Positions 41,695 to 52,241 of a DNA stretch of 64,000 bases are shown one piece after another. Under the pieces are notes generated by a model. That model did not search any database. It was not told the DNA's origin and was given only the letters and a program-made list of their open reading frames with translations. A program made the translations under genes and the position numbers. How positions within the stretch are numbered: the first letter of the stretch is position 1; each line of letters starts with the position of its first letter. Source of the stretch: Sphingobacterium thalpophilum (GTDB lineage: Bacteria; Bacteroidota; Bacteroidia; Sphingobacteriales; Sphingobacteriaceae); assembly GCA_945878525.1 (NCBI GenBank), contig CAMCTU010000002.1, forward strand, positions 1 to 64,000. Reading direction: 5' to 3'.

Positions 41695-41789
41695 GTGTTA
41701 AATTCATTGAAATAGTGTTGCAATTTAAGAAATTGCAAACTCTCAAGATTATGAGATTAGCTGGATATTGTTAAAGTATTGCAATCTTC

Positions 41790-42242
41790 TCAGAACTTGA
41801 GACATTCCACACCAAAACGGTTTAAAAAATCGACTCCTTCATCTGAAGGAAGACCTTTATATTCAGCGTATGATGCTTTATACCAAACCTTTTTAATGCC
41901 AGATGAAAATATGATTCTTGCACAGGCCAAACATGGAGAAAGGGTAAGATATAGCGTTGAACCATCTAAAGTCGAACCATTTTTAACAGCATAAAGAATT
42001 GCATTCTCTTCGGCATGAAGTGCAAGTGAACAACTGTTTTTAGAATCACGCGGACACCCGGTATCAGGCCATTCCTCATCACAATTATGTGTACCTGCAG
42101 GTGGTCCATTATAACCTATGGAAATAATACGGGTATCTTTTGTTAAAACAGCACCGACCTGAGCCTTTACGCAGTGAGAGCGTTCAGCCAGGTCGGTTGC
42201 CAGATTCATAAAAATCAAGTCGAAGCTTGGTTTAACCTTCAT
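41790..42242 (-). CDS. dCMP deaminase / ComEB-like cytidine deaminase
   Basis: LHAEENAILYAVKNG, LTLSPCLACARIIFSSGIKKV zinc motifs. Confidence 0.93.
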   Translation of the reverse strand: MKVKPSFDLIFMNLATDLAERSHCVKAQVGAVLTKDTRIISIGYNGPPAGTHNCDEEWPDTGCPRDSKNSCSLALHAEENAILYAVKNGSTLDGSTLYLTLSPCLACARIIFSSGIKKVWYKASYAEYKGLPSDEGVDFLNRFGVECLKF

Positions 42243-43849
42243 TAATGTGATGCTTCTGCCTCTAAGTCATTTACGTCAATTCCTTGCTTTTTCAATTCAG
42301 AACTAACTTTTATTGCAAAATAAACCAAGTAAACAAAGCAAAGGAATGGAACGATGTAAGAGAAATGAATACCACTGGTATCAGCCAATATTCCCTGTAC
42401 AGGAGGTATAATCGCTCCACCAAGAATCATCATGATAAGAAATGCAGAGCCCTGCGAGGTATATTTACCTAAACCTGTAATGGCCAGTGCAAATATACAT
42501 GGCCACATAATGGAGCAGCAAAGTCCGCCACTTAAAAATGCATAAATGGCAACCTGACCCTCAGTTAGTAATCCAACAATCATAGCAATAGATCCCAACA
42601 CGCTAAAAGTAAGGAGGGTCTTAGCGGGTTTATCCTGACTAAAAAAGAATCCGGCTATCAGTATTACGATACAAACACCATAGATAAAAAACTGCTCAAC
42701 TGAAGCTCCGTTCAAATGATTTGCGATCAGAATAATCGCAAACGCAATAAAAGGAACAACAATAGTCAAAATTGTTTTTGTCTGCTTTGCTAATTTAAAG
42801 ATACTCACAGCACCTGCCCATCTCCCGATCATCATACTTCCCCAATAAAGTGAGATAAATGGTGCAATTTCAGAACCGCTTAGACCTCCAAATTCAGGTA
42901 GCTCCAATAAAGCGCCCATATTACTTTGGATGGTCACTTCCACTCCTACATAGGTAAAAATTGCAATCATTCCAAGGATAAGTTGAGGATAACCCATTGC
43001 ACCCCAGCCTGTTTTGTCTTTCCCTGCAGACCTGAGTGCTAACAATAAAGTTGCAACCATTATAAACAGTGATAGATAAACAAATATATTCATAGCCAGA
43101 CCAGTCGCAACAGCAATTGGATCAGCTGCCAAAATCAATAAGAAAGCCACAAAAATCACAAATAAAGGCATATTTGTTTTGCCACTTGCCTCAACTTTTT
43201 CATCACTGGTTACCTTGGGTAATTTGGCCATCCAGAAATAAAGCGCTACAGCTAAAAATAAACCGGCAAGAATATAATACAACAAATTAATCGACTCAAT
43301 TTCGACTTCCTTAGGGACAGCATTACTTGCTGTTCCAAAAAGAATAATACTTACAGCAATGGGCCCTAAGATTCCACCTAGATTGTTTACCCCTCCTGCC
43401 AAATTCAAACGATTAGCACCAGTTACCGGACTTCCGAGAGCAACCACAAACGGATTTGCAGCAGTTTGCTGAAGCGAAAAGCCAATTGCTACAACAAAGA
43501 AAGAGAATAAAATGAATGCAAATGAACCTGAACCAACAGCAGGTATCATCAGCAAAGCTCCACCTGCAGACACTACAAGTCCGATAGCAATACTATTCTT
43601 ATATCCGAGATAATTTAGAATATCTACTTTTATAATCTTGGATGCATAAAACAGTATTAGTGAACCAATAAAATATCCTCCGTAAAAGGTAAAGTCAATC
43701 AATTGAGACTCAAACTGTGTTAAATTAAAATGTGTCTTACAAAAAGGAATAAAGATTCCATTACTGGCAGCCAGAAAGCCCCAAAAGAAAAACACTGTAA
43801 TCAGTGTGTACAAAGCGGAAGAATAATTTTTTTGTGAATTGTTATCCAT
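42242..43849 (-). CDS. FucP-like MFS sugar transporter
   Basis: [45 protein letters not shown]; 12-TM pattern. Confidence 0.9.
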   Translation of the reverse strand: MDNNSQKNYSSALYTLITVFFFWGFLAASNGIFIPFCKTHFNLTQFESQLIDFTFYGGYFIGSLILFYASKIIKVDILNYLGYKNSIAIGLVVSAGGALLMIPAVGSGSFAFILFSFFVVAIGFSLQQTAANPFVVALGSPVTGANRLNLAGGVNNLGGILGPIAVSIILFGTASNAVPKEVEIESINLLYYILAGLFLAVALYFWMAKLPKVTSDEKVEASGKTNMPLFVIFVAFLLILAADPIAVATGLAMNIFVYLSLFIMVATLLLALRSAGKDKTGWGAMGYPQLILGMIAIFTYVGVEVTIQSNMGALLELPEFGGLSGSEIAPFISLYWGSMMIGRWAGAVSIFKLAKQTKTILTIVVPFIAFAIILIANHLNGASVEQFFIYGVCIVILIAGFFFSQDKPAKTLLTFSVLGSIAMIVGLLTEGQVAIYAFLSGGLCCSIMWPCIFALAITGLGKYTSQGSAFLIMMILGGAIIPPVQGILADTSGIHFSYIVPFLCFVYLVYFAIKVSSELKKQGIDVNDLEAEASH

Positions 43850-43994
43850 AACTGATTTTTATTGTTAAATAATTATCTAACATAAATTAAATTTCTCATA
43901 TCTCTAAGTTTAAAATTTTTTTATCAATCATGATGTGTAATTCTCTGTTTTTAGGTTACTTTGCAAAAGTAAATATTAGCAATATATATTCGGA

Positions 43995-44624
43995 ATGATA
44001 GAATCAATCGTTTCAGGAATAGGCTTGGGATTTGTGCTTTCGTTTCTAACCGGACCTGTATTTTTTGCTCTGATAAAAACCAGTATTGAGAAAGGATTTT
44101 CTGCCGGAGTTTCATTGGCAGGTGGTGTGCTTATCAGTGACATTTTTTATGTAGGTATTAGCTTGTATGGCTCATCATTCATAGCCCTTGAAAATGAATA
44201 CCGTGTTCAGATAGGAATTGCCGGAAGTTCTATTTTGTTTATCATTGGACTTTATTACCTATTTAAGAAGGTAAAAGTTAATTATGAGCAGACCAGCTCT
44301 AAAAGAAAAAATACAGGTTATTTTATCAAAGGATTTTTGATGTGCATTTTCAACCCTGCAATACTTTTATACTGGCTTAGTGTCACCAGCAGTGTTATTT
44401 CAATCTCAGGAGAAATAAAATCATCAGAAATCATTCCATTCTTTGGATCAATCCTGATTACCCAGTTTAGTCTGGATGTATTAAAGGCATATTATGCAAA
44501 CAAGCTAAGATATAAGATCAAGGAAAAAAATATTGCACAATTAAACCGCGTTGCAGGAGTCCTGATTCTGATCTTTGCAGTCAGATTAATTTATAATCTG
44601 TTGACTGGGCACTCACTTATTTAG
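43995..44624 (+). CDS. LysE/RhtB family translocator
   Basis: GLGFVLSFLTGPVFFALIKTSIEKGFSAGVSLAGGVLISDIFYV; FNPAILLYWLSV. Confidence 0.88.
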   Translation: MIESIVSGIGLGFVLSFLTGPVFFALIKTSIEKGFSAGVSLAGGVLISDIFYVGISLYGSSFIALENEYRVQIGIAGSSILFIIGLYYLFKKVKVNYEQTSSKRKNTGYFIKGFLMCIFNPAILLYWLSVTSSVISISGEIKSSEIIPFFGSILITQFSLDVLKAYYANKLRYKIKEKNIAQLNRVAGVLILIFAVRLIYNLLTGHSLI

Positions 44625-44633
44625 TTGTTGGTG

Positions 44634-44723
44634 GAGAATTGAGAGTTAATAATTAATTCAGGAAAAATTCAAGGAATCTGCGTTTATAGCTTTAAACTTT
44701 TTGCTTTAGGCTTTCAGCTTTAA
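44634..44723. repeat. Heptanucleotide-periodic intergenic repeats (gagaatt/gagagtt block and gctttNN block)
   Basis: 44634-44654 gagaatt gagagtt aataatt; 44682-44723 gtttata gctttaa acttttt gctttag gctttca gctttaa. Confidence 0.65.
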
Positions 44724-44747
44724 CGAATTGCCTTCTGAACAAAGAGG

Positions 44748-46649
44748 TTAGTATGCACGTTGATTCTTCCCTTCCATCCAGTTCATAAAGGCTTTATTTA
44801 CTACCTTATTACCTCCCGGTGTTGGATAATTCCCGGAGAAATACCAATCTCCAAGATGGGCGGGAATTGCCTTATGAAGATTATCTAGCGTTTGATAGAT
44901 TACTTTAACCTCTGTTTTAATTTCCTTTGGAGTAATAATTTTTGCAATTCTGTCAGATATTTCCTGATCAGTAAATTGACTGTAGATTTCCTGTACAAAA
45001 TTGACAGTTTGCATATTTCCAAGCCTCTCAGATGCTATACAATTCTGATAAACCCTTTCAATGATATCTTCTCTACCCGTTTCCCTCAAAAGTGAAATAG
45101 CAGCTTCAAATGCTACAAACTCACCCATTCTTGACATATCAATGCCATAACAATCAGGATACCTGATCTGCGGGGCCGAAGAAACAACAATAATTCGTTT
45201 AGGTCCTAACCTATCCAGTATTTTAAGAATGCTTTGCTTCAAAGTTGTACCTCTGACTATAGAATCGTCAAGCACCACTAGATTATCAGATCCTTTGTTA
45301 ATTAATCCATAAGTGGTATCATACACATGGGCTACCATATCCTGGCGATCAGCATCTTGCGTAATAAAAGTTCGAAGCTTTACATCTTTTATCGCAATTT
45401 TCTCAATCCTTGCAGACATATTCAGAACTTCTTCAAGTTCGCTGTCTGAAATCTTTTCTGAGCGGTTTAATAGAATATCTTTTTGATAATCTCTTAAAAA
45501 TTTATGAACTCCTTCAACCATCCCATAAAAAGCTACTTCAGCAGTATTGGGGATGTAAGAAAAAACAGTGTTCTTAAGATCATAGTTTATTTCGTTGAAT
45601 ATCTGCGGACAAAGAATGAGTCCGAGCTGCTTTCGCTCACGATATATGTCTGCATCACTTCCTCTGGAAAAATAAATCCGTTCAAAAGAACATGATTTTT
45701 GTATTTCGGGTTCCCGGAAAAGCTCTTCGGTTACCTTGCCGTTCTTTTTAATAATGAGTGCATGTCCGGGCTTGATTTCCTTAACTAATTCTAGTGGAAT
45801 ATTAAATGCAGTTTGTATGGCAGGGCGTTCAGAAGTAACAATTACTATTTCATCATCATGGTAATAAAATGCAGGCCTGATTCCAACCGGATCGCGCATT
45901 ACAAAAGCATCTCCATGTCCCAAAATACCACTAATCGTATATCCACCGTCCCATGTCTTTGCCGAACGACGAAGGATAGATGCTACATCAATATGCTCAG
46001 CAATTTGATGGCTGATTTCCTCATTAGAAAAACCATCATTTTTATATTTATCGAATAATATCTGATTTTCTGTATCGAGAAAGTGTCCGATCTTTTCAAG
46101 GACTGTCACCGTATCGGTTCTTTCCTTAGGATGCTGTCCTAATTCAAATAATTGCTCAAGTAATTCATCAACATTTGTCATGTTGAAATTACCGCTCACA
46201 ACTAGATTTCTTGTCATCCAGTTATTTTGACGTAAAAAGGGATGACAGCTCTCAATACTATTTTTCCCATGAGTACCATAACGTAAATGCCCCATGAGTA
46301 CTTCACCAGTAAAACTTATATTGTCCTTTAACCAATCAGCATCCTGTAATAATTCAGGTGATTCATTATGAACATCAACAAACTTCTTTTGAACATATTC
46401 GAAGATCTCTGCAACTGCATTGGCCCCCATCGAACGATGACGACTTATATATCGTTTCCCTGGCTGAACATCCAGTTTGATTGTAGCAATACCTGCACCG
46501 TCCTGTCCTCTATTGTGCTGCTTTTCCATAAGCAAATACAATTTGTTAATCCCATAAAGTGCTGTTCCATATTTTTGCTGGTAATAAGATAAAGGTTTTA
46601 ACAGACGGATAAGTGCAATGCCGCACTCATGTTTAATCGAATCGCTCAT
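44748..46649 (-). CDS. purF: Amidophosphoribosyltransferase, long form (633 aa)
   Basis: N-term HECGIALIR Ntn Cys; NRGQDGAGIAT; MGHLRYGTHG; VVLDDSIVRGTTLKQSI PRPP loop. Confidence 0.9.
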   Translation of the reverse strand: MSDSIKHECGIALIRLLKPLSYYQQKYGTALYGINKLYLLMEKQHNRGQDGAGIATIKLDVQPGKRYISRHRSMGANAVAEIFEYVQKKFVDVHNESPELLQDADWLKDNISFTGEVLMGHLRYGTHGKNSIESCHPFLRQNNWMTRNLVVSGNFNMTNVDELLEQLFELGQHPKERTDTVTVLEKIGHFLDTENQILFDKYKNDGFSNEEISHQIAEHIDVASILRRSAKTWDGGYTISGILGHGDAFVMRDPVGIRPAFYYHDDEIVIVTSERPAIQTAFNIPLELVKEIKPGHALIIKKNGKVTEELFREPEIQKSCSFERIYFSRGSDADIYRERKQLGLILCPQIFNEINYDLKNTVFSYIPNTAEVAFYGMVEGVHKFLRDYQKDILLNRSEKISDSELEEVLNMSARIEKIAIKDVKLRTFITQDADRQDMVAHVYDTTYGLINKGSDNLVVLDDSIVRGTTLKQSILKILDRLGPKRIIVVSSAPQIRYPDCYGIDMSRMGEFVAFEAAISLLRETGREDIIERVYQNCIASERLGNMQTVNFVQEIYSQFTDQEISDRIAKIITPKEIKTEVKVIYQTLDNLHKAIPAHLGDWYFSGNYPTPGGNKVVNKAFMNWMEGKNQRAY

Positions 46650-46752
46650 AGTTATTTCTGAGATTATAAAAGTAGATATTTAATACCTATTAAGCCAATG
46701 AAATCATTCGTAATTCGTATTAAATGCAATATAATTTGGCAGTTGAACTCCA

Positions 46753-48252
46753 TTAAATGAGTTGCTCCAGGAGTGATGGAAAAATTGTCAAAAGAAGTAG
46801 CATAAATGCAAGAAAAACGCCCAAATACACTTTTGGAGACTGAAGTGAGAGTTGAACCGGATTAGATGAATCTCTTAAAAATGCGTTCAAAGGAATTTTT
46901 AAATAATAAAACAAAGACACAACAGTACTTATTGATGCAATAATAATCATGATCAACAACAATGTTGTACCGGATAAATTATAGGCTTCCAGTGCGGAAG
47001 AGAACACTAAAAATTTAGCTGTAAACCCAACAGTAGGTGGTAAACCTGTGAGCGATAGCAGAACAATCAAAAAACTAATCATTAATATGCTATTCTGCTT
47101 ACCCAAGCCTTTTAGTTCATCAATGAGTTGCTTCCCGGTTTTTTCCTCAATTTCATCAATCATTATAAATGCCGCCATATTCATAATCACATAAATTGCC
47201 ATGTAAAAAATGATTGCTTTAAAGCCTCCTGCCGAAAAAACAAATAATGCCATCAGCATAAATCCGGTATGAGCAATTGAAGAATAGGCTAACATACGTT
47301 TGATGTTATTCTGCCAGATTGCGACAAAATTTCCAAGCAACATGCTCAAGATGGCCAGAAAAGCGAGAAGAAAATTCCAATCTAAAATACTTTTACTTAA
47401 GCCTTCAGATCTCTGATCATAGAAAATTTCAAGAAAATTAATAAGAATAGCAAAACCTGCAATTTTAGGTGCGGTTGATAAGAAGGCGGTGACAGGTGTA
47501 GGAGCTCCTTCATAAACATCCGGAGACCAGAAATGCAGAGGTACAAGTGATAATTTGAATGCGATTCCGATGAAAACCATCAAAAAGGCCAAACCTGAAG
47601 AAATGAGAGGTATATTTTTTAAACCAGCAATAAATGAAGGATCATTTAAGAAAAGGGTTCCGGTAAATCCATACAACAATGAAATTCCATATAACATTAT
47701 AGCGGAACAAACTGCTCCAAATAAAGCATATTTCATGGCTGCTTCTGTCTGCCTCTTCCCAGCAGATAAATATCCTACCATCAAATAAGAGCCTAGAGAT
47801 ACCATTTCCAAGGAAAGATAAACCATCAGCAAATTTACTGACATAGCCATCATATTCAGGCCCAGATGAACTGCAAGAAGTATTGCAAACATATCTCCAA
47901 AACCTTTATCATGATTCTGAAATGTTTTGTTAAAACGAATAAAAAGAACAAACAATACACTGGCTAAAGAAAACAGAAGTTTAAAAAGCACAGACAAATG
48001 ATTCAAGATAATCATTCCACCAAACAGAGGCGTACTATCGATTTTCAGAAAACTGACATTCAGATAGATTTCCAAGATTAAGGTAAAAAATACTACAATG
48101 AAGCTTAATTGGGGATAGCGCTTGCTAAAAAAAAGATCAGCCAGAATTACAAAAAGAAACCCCAAAACCAAACATAATTCGGCGCTTAAAAAGGGCAAAC
48201 TCGAAAGTGAATCCCGGATAGACAATGGAATATATGGAATCAGCTCATCCAT
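46753..48252 (-). CDS. nuoN: NADH-quinone oxidoreductase subunit N
   Basis: SLVPLHFWSPDVYEGAPTPVTAFLSTAPKIAGFAIL; MLAYSSIAHTGFMLM. Confidence 0.96.
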   Translation of the reverse strand: MDELIPYIPLSIRDSLSSLPFLSAELCLVLGFLFVILADLFFSKRYPQLSFIVVFFTLILEIYLNVSFLKIDSTPLFGGMIILNHLSVLFKLLFSLASVLFVLFIRFNKTFQNHDKGFGDMFAILLAVHLGLNMMAMSVNLLMVYLSLEMVSLGSYLMVGYLSAGKRQTEAAMKYALFGAVCSAIMLYGISLLYGFTGTLFLNDPSFIAGLKNIPLISSGLAFLMVFIGIAFKLSLVPLHFWSPDVYEGAPTPVTAFLSTAPKIAGFAILINFLEIFYDQRSEGLSKSILDWNFLLAFLAILSMLLGNFVAIWQNNIKRMLAYSSIAHTGFMLMALFVFSAGGFKAIIFYMAIYVIMNMAAFIMIDEIEEKTGKQLIDELKGLGKQNSILMISFLIVLLSLTGLPPTVGFTAKFLVFSSALEAYNLSGTTLLLIMIIIASISTVVSLFYYLKIPLNAFLRDSSNPVQLSLQSPKVYLGVFLAFMLLLLTIFPSLLEQLI

Positions 48253-49847
48253 TATCTTGTAATTAACTGAACCAAGGCCAGAACTGAAGCATTCATTTTA
48301 CCAAACAACAGGGATGGAAATATCCCCAACAGCAGAGCGAGTACTGCCAAAGGCACCAATGCAAATTTCTCTCTAGTATTGACATCGACTAACTGATGCC
48401 TCCAGGATTCACCTCCTTTTAAATGAAGCTGACCAAAGAACATACGCTGTAATGTCCAGAGGAAATAGGCAGCACTTAGCAAAATCCCAACAGAGGCTCC
48501 AATTGCCATCCATCTTGGCAACAAACCATTGACATCCTCTGAAGTAAAAGAACCAATCAATGTAAAGGCTTCGGCCATGAAAGCAGAAAATCCCGGTAAA
48601 CCCAGAGATGCAAAAAAGGCAATCATTACAAAAAATGTAAATTGAGGCATCAAGTTGGCCAAACCTCTGAAATTAGAAATTTCGCGATCATGAACCCTAC
48701 TATAAATCATTCCTACAAGAAAGAAGAGCATAGCCGAGAGCCCACCATGGCTTATCATCTGTAACATTGCACCGCTTACGCCTTCTGTAGTTGAAGAAGC
48801 AATACCAAGCAATACAAAGCCCATGTGTGAAACAGATGAATAAGCAATCAAGCGCTTTAAATCAGTTTGAGCCAAAGCATTCAACGCTCCATAAAGGATT
48901 GAAATAAGTCCGATTAGACCAATCCACCAGGCAGACTGAACAGCAGAATCAGGGAAGATGCTAAAGCAAACTCTAAGAATACCATAACCTCCAACTTTGA
49001 GCAAGAGACCCGCCAGAATAATTGAAACAGGAGTTGGGGCCTCTACGTGTGCATCTGGTAACCAAGTATGTAGCGGAACGATTGGAACTTTGATAGCAAA
49101 AGCAATAAAAAGCACAATAAAAGCGAGTAATCGGGCAGAAATTCCCAAAATACTTTGCCCAGCAATGGCTGAAAAGATAGAATCCGGAATATAATTCTCC
49201 GGATTCATCATAAGAATCATGTTAAAGGTGTGGTTCCCTGTAGCAGGATTCAAAACGGAAAAATACAATCCGATAATGACAAGCAGCATGAATACCGAAC
49301 CAAATAACGTATACAGAAAAAATTTAATAGCCGCATATTCCCTTCTCACTCCACCCCACATCCCTATCAGGAAATAAAGTGGCAACAACATCAATTCGTA
49401 AAAAATATAAAAAAGGAAAAAGTCAAGAGCACAAAAAACCCCCATTACCGCCGTGTTAAGCAAAAGAAACAAGGAAAAATATGCTTTTAAATTGGTTTTA
49501 ATTTCCCAAGATGCCAGAGTGGCAACAAACATCACCAATGCAGATAACATTAAAAATGGCATGGATAAACCATCGATACCCAGGAAATAATCGATTTCAA
49601 GTTTGCCTATGCTTCCAAGATCAAGGCGGATCCAAGATAATTTTTCAATAAACTGAAACTCATCTTCCTTATTTATACCTGCCGTAGATTTATTGAAATT
49701 GATATAGATAAACAAGCTCAATAAAAATTGAATCAAACTGACAAAAAGGCTAATGTACTTAAACCTCTGATTAAAGCCCGAGGGAAGAACCAGAATCAGC
49801 AAGGCCGCTGCAATTGGCAGAAATATGAGTATCGATAGCAAATTCAT
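48252..49847 (-). CDS. nuoM: NADH-quinone oxidoreductase subunit M
   Basis: VPLHTWLPDAHVEAPTPVSIILAGLLLKVGGYGILR; RLIAYSSVSHMGFVLLG. Confidence 0.97.
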   Translation of the reverse strand: MNLLSILIFLPIAAALLILVLPSGFNQRFKYISLFVSLIQFLLSLFIYINFNKSTAGINKEDEFQFIEKLSWIRLDLGSIGKLEIDYFLGIDGLSMPFLMLSALVMFVATLASWEIKTNLKAYFSLFLLLNTAVMGVFCALDFFLFYIFYELMLLPLYFLIGMWGGVRREYAAIKFFLYTLFGSVFMLLVIIGLYFSVLNPATGNHTFNMILMMNPENYIPDSIFSAIAGQSILGISARLLAFIVLFIAFAIKVPIVPLHTWLPDAHVEAPTPVSIILAGLLLKVGGYGILRVCFSIFPDSAVQSAWWIGLIGLISILYGALNALAQTDLKRLIAYSSVSHMGFVLLGIASSTTEGVSGAMLQMISHGGLSAMLFFLVGMIYSRVHDREISNFRGLANLMPQFTFFVMIAFFASLGLPGFSAFMAEAFTLIGSFTSEDVNGLLPRWMAIGASVGILLSAAYFLWTLQRMFFGQLHLKGGESWRHQLVDVNTREKFALVPLAVLALLLGIFPSLLFGKMNASVLALVQLITR

Positions 49848-49896
49848 ATTGAGACTCCCAAAAATAAAATTACGGACACGAACAACTGAAATAATC

Positions 49897-51936
49897 TCAT
49901 ATCAGATAGCTTAAAATAAAAAATGATAGTACAAAGAGTAACATTGTTATAAGGTAATGCTGTAATCTGCCCGATTGAAAAGTTCTAAAAAACCGGCCAA
50001 GATATTCTGAGAATAATCCGCTTGCATTCACCAAACCATCAATAACTTTTCTATCAAACCACTGAGCCATAGAAGATAATATTTTAGTAATCGTTGCCAT
50101 ACTGATCACTAAACCATCGATCACGACACTATCAAACTGATAGATGATTTGGGCCAGCTTTCCAACTGATTTGACAAACATAAAATCATAAATCTCATTA
50201 AAATACCATGCCCTGTTTGAAATCTGATAAAGCCAGGAGCCAAAAGTAAATTTTAAACCTTTATCAAGGACATAGATTTTATATGCAAACACGATCAATA
50301 AAATTGAGCCTGAATTAATAATCAAAGGTACCAGCCAGTGAAAAATACTAATTTCTTTAATTGCAGATAACTGAAACCCCTTCCATAGCCATGAAGTTTC
50401 AAAAGAAGCAGGATTAAAAGCAAAAACTATAAAAGTGCAAAAAAATGATAGAATAATTAAAACATAGGTCATCGAACCAGGAGAATCATGGATGTTAGCT
50501 AGTTTATCAAACTTAATTTCGCGAGATTCTGCGAAAAAGACTCTGAATATAAGTCTGAAAATATAAAAAGCGGTCAACCAGGATGTCAATACCATAATCC
50601 AGGGAAGAGTACCAAACACGCCATCCCGCGAAGCAGCCCATTCGAATGTCCTGATGAGAATGGAATCTTTAGAAAGAAAACCTGATGTTAATGGTAATCC
50701 AACGAGAGCCGCTGAGGCAAAACACATCCCTAAAAATGCAAAAGGCATTCTTTTACTCAATCCACCCATAAAACGGATATCCTGATAATCGAAACTATGA
50801 CTATTTTTTTCGCTGTAATGATGCAACTGATGAATCACTGACCCAGCAGCAAGAAACAAAAGACATTTAAAAAATGCATGTGTAGTTAAATGAAATATGC
50901 TCTCTGAATAAGCTCCAATTCCTAAAGCCATAACCATAAAGCCTAATTGAGAAATTGTGGAATAAGCTAGAATTCGTTTGATATCGTTTTGAGTTAATGC
51001 AATCGTCGCGGCCATAAATGCCGTAAATGCACCAATACAAACCATTACATCCAACACCAGAGGATCAAAAACAGAATAAACACGGGCGATCAGAAATACC
51101 CCGGCTGCAACCATGGTAGCTGCGTGTATGAGCGAAGAAACTGATGTAGGTCCCTCCATTGCATCAGGAAGCCAGGTATGTAGTGGAAATTGGGCAGATT
51201 TAGCCATTGCACCAAGAAAAAATGAAAAACCAGCTATACTGAGCCATATGGCAGGCATTTGTCTTGAACCACTTATCCATAAATTATTTTCAATAAGTGA
51301 AGAACTTAACAAACCCCCATCTCCAAAAAGACTGATCAGATCAAGTGTTTGAAATTGGGTATAAATAATCAGGATTCCGGTCAAAAAACCCAAATCACCA
51401 ATTCTGTTCATGATAAATGCTTTTTTGGCCGCCTGCGATGCCGCATTTTTACTAAACCAAAAACCAATTAGGAGGTAGGATGAAAAACCAACCAATTCCC
51501 AGAACAGATAAATTAACAATAAACTATCAGAAATTACCAGGCCAATCATAGAAAAGCAAAACAAACCCAAATAAGCCCAATACCTATTTAAATTAGGGTC
51601 ATTTTTCATGTATTCACGTGAATAAATATGAACCAAAACTGAGATACCGGAAACCAGAACCATCATGAGAACACTCAGATTATTCAAAAGTATCCCAGCG
51701 AAAAACTGAACTTTACCTATTTGAAACCAGGATATTTGAAAATGTTCAGGTTCGGCGTTCCAGATTTGTAAAAACAAGTGCAGCGCCAAAAGAAAAGACA
51801 AAGAAATGGATGCTAATGCGAAATTGGCACCTTCCTTCTTGTTGAATAAAAGTATAAAAACAAACGAAAAGAAAGGCATTATTGCTACCAAGAAGGCAAT
51901 TAATCCTGTATTTTCTACAAAGTTTAGTACTTCCAT
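49897..51936 (-). CDS. nuoL: NADH-quinone oxidoreductase subunit L
   Basis: FPLHTWLPDAMEGPTSVSSLIHAATMVAAGVFLIAR; RILAYSTISQLGFMVMALG. Confidence 0.97.
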   Translation of the reverse strand: MEVLNFVENTGLIAFLVAIMPFFSFVFILLFNKKEGANFALASISLSFLLALHLFLQIWNAEPEHFQISWFQIGKVQFFAGILLNNLSVLMMVLVSGISVLVHIYSREYMKNDPNLNRYWAYLGLFCFSMIGLVISDSLLLIYLFWELVGFSSYLLIGFWFSKNAASQAAKKAFIMNRIGDLGFLTGILIIYTQFQTLDLISLFGDGGLLSSSLIENNLWISGSRQMPAIWLSIAGFSFFLGAMAKSAQFPLHTWLPDAMEGPTSVSSLIHAATMVAAGVFLIARVYSVFDPLVLDVMVCIGAFTAFMAATIALTQNDIKRILAYSTISQLGFMVMALGIGAYSESIFHLTTHAFFKCLLFLAAGSVIHQLHHYSEKNSHSFDYQDIRFMGGLSKRMPFAFLGMCFASAALVGLPLTSGFLSKDSILIRTFEWAASRDGVFGTLPWIMVLTSWLTAFYIFRLIFRVFFAESREIKFDKLANIHDSPGSMTYVLIILSFFCTFIVFAFNPASFETSWLWKGFQLSAIKEISIFHWLVPLIINSGSILLIVFAYKIYVLDKGLKFTFGSWLYQISNRAWYFNEIYDFMFVKSVGKLAQIIYQFDSVVIDGLVISMATITKILSSMAQWFDRKVIDGLVNASGLFSEYLGRFFRTFQSGRLQHYLITMLLFVLSFFILSYLI

Positions 51937-52241
51937 TAATTCTTTAAAGTATCAGTTTTAGTTGGGTCTATTGACTTGAAATATTTGTATACATTTAAAA
52001 TAATAGCCAGTGCTACAGCTACTCCCGCCGCAGCAAGAACAATTGCGAATAAAGCAAACATCTGCCCACCACCGGATATTTTATCATACTTTCCAAAAGC
52101 AACAAAATTCAAAACTGCTGCATTGATCATAAACTCGATACCTATCAGAATTTGAATTGCATTTCTCCTGGTCAGCACTGCGTACAAACCTATACAAAAC
52201 AGGCTGGCACTGATTAACATAAAGTGTTCAACCGGAATCAT
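51936..52241 (-). CDS. nuoK: NADH-quinone oxidoreductase subunit K
   Basis: LFCIGLYAVLTRRNAIQILIGIEFMINAAVLNFVAF. Confidence 0.96.
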   Translation of the reverse strand: MIPVEHFMLISASLFCIGLYAVLTRRNAIQILIGIEFMINAAVLNFVAFGKYDKISGGGQMFALFAIVLAAAGVAVALAIILNVYKYFKSIDPTKTDTLKN

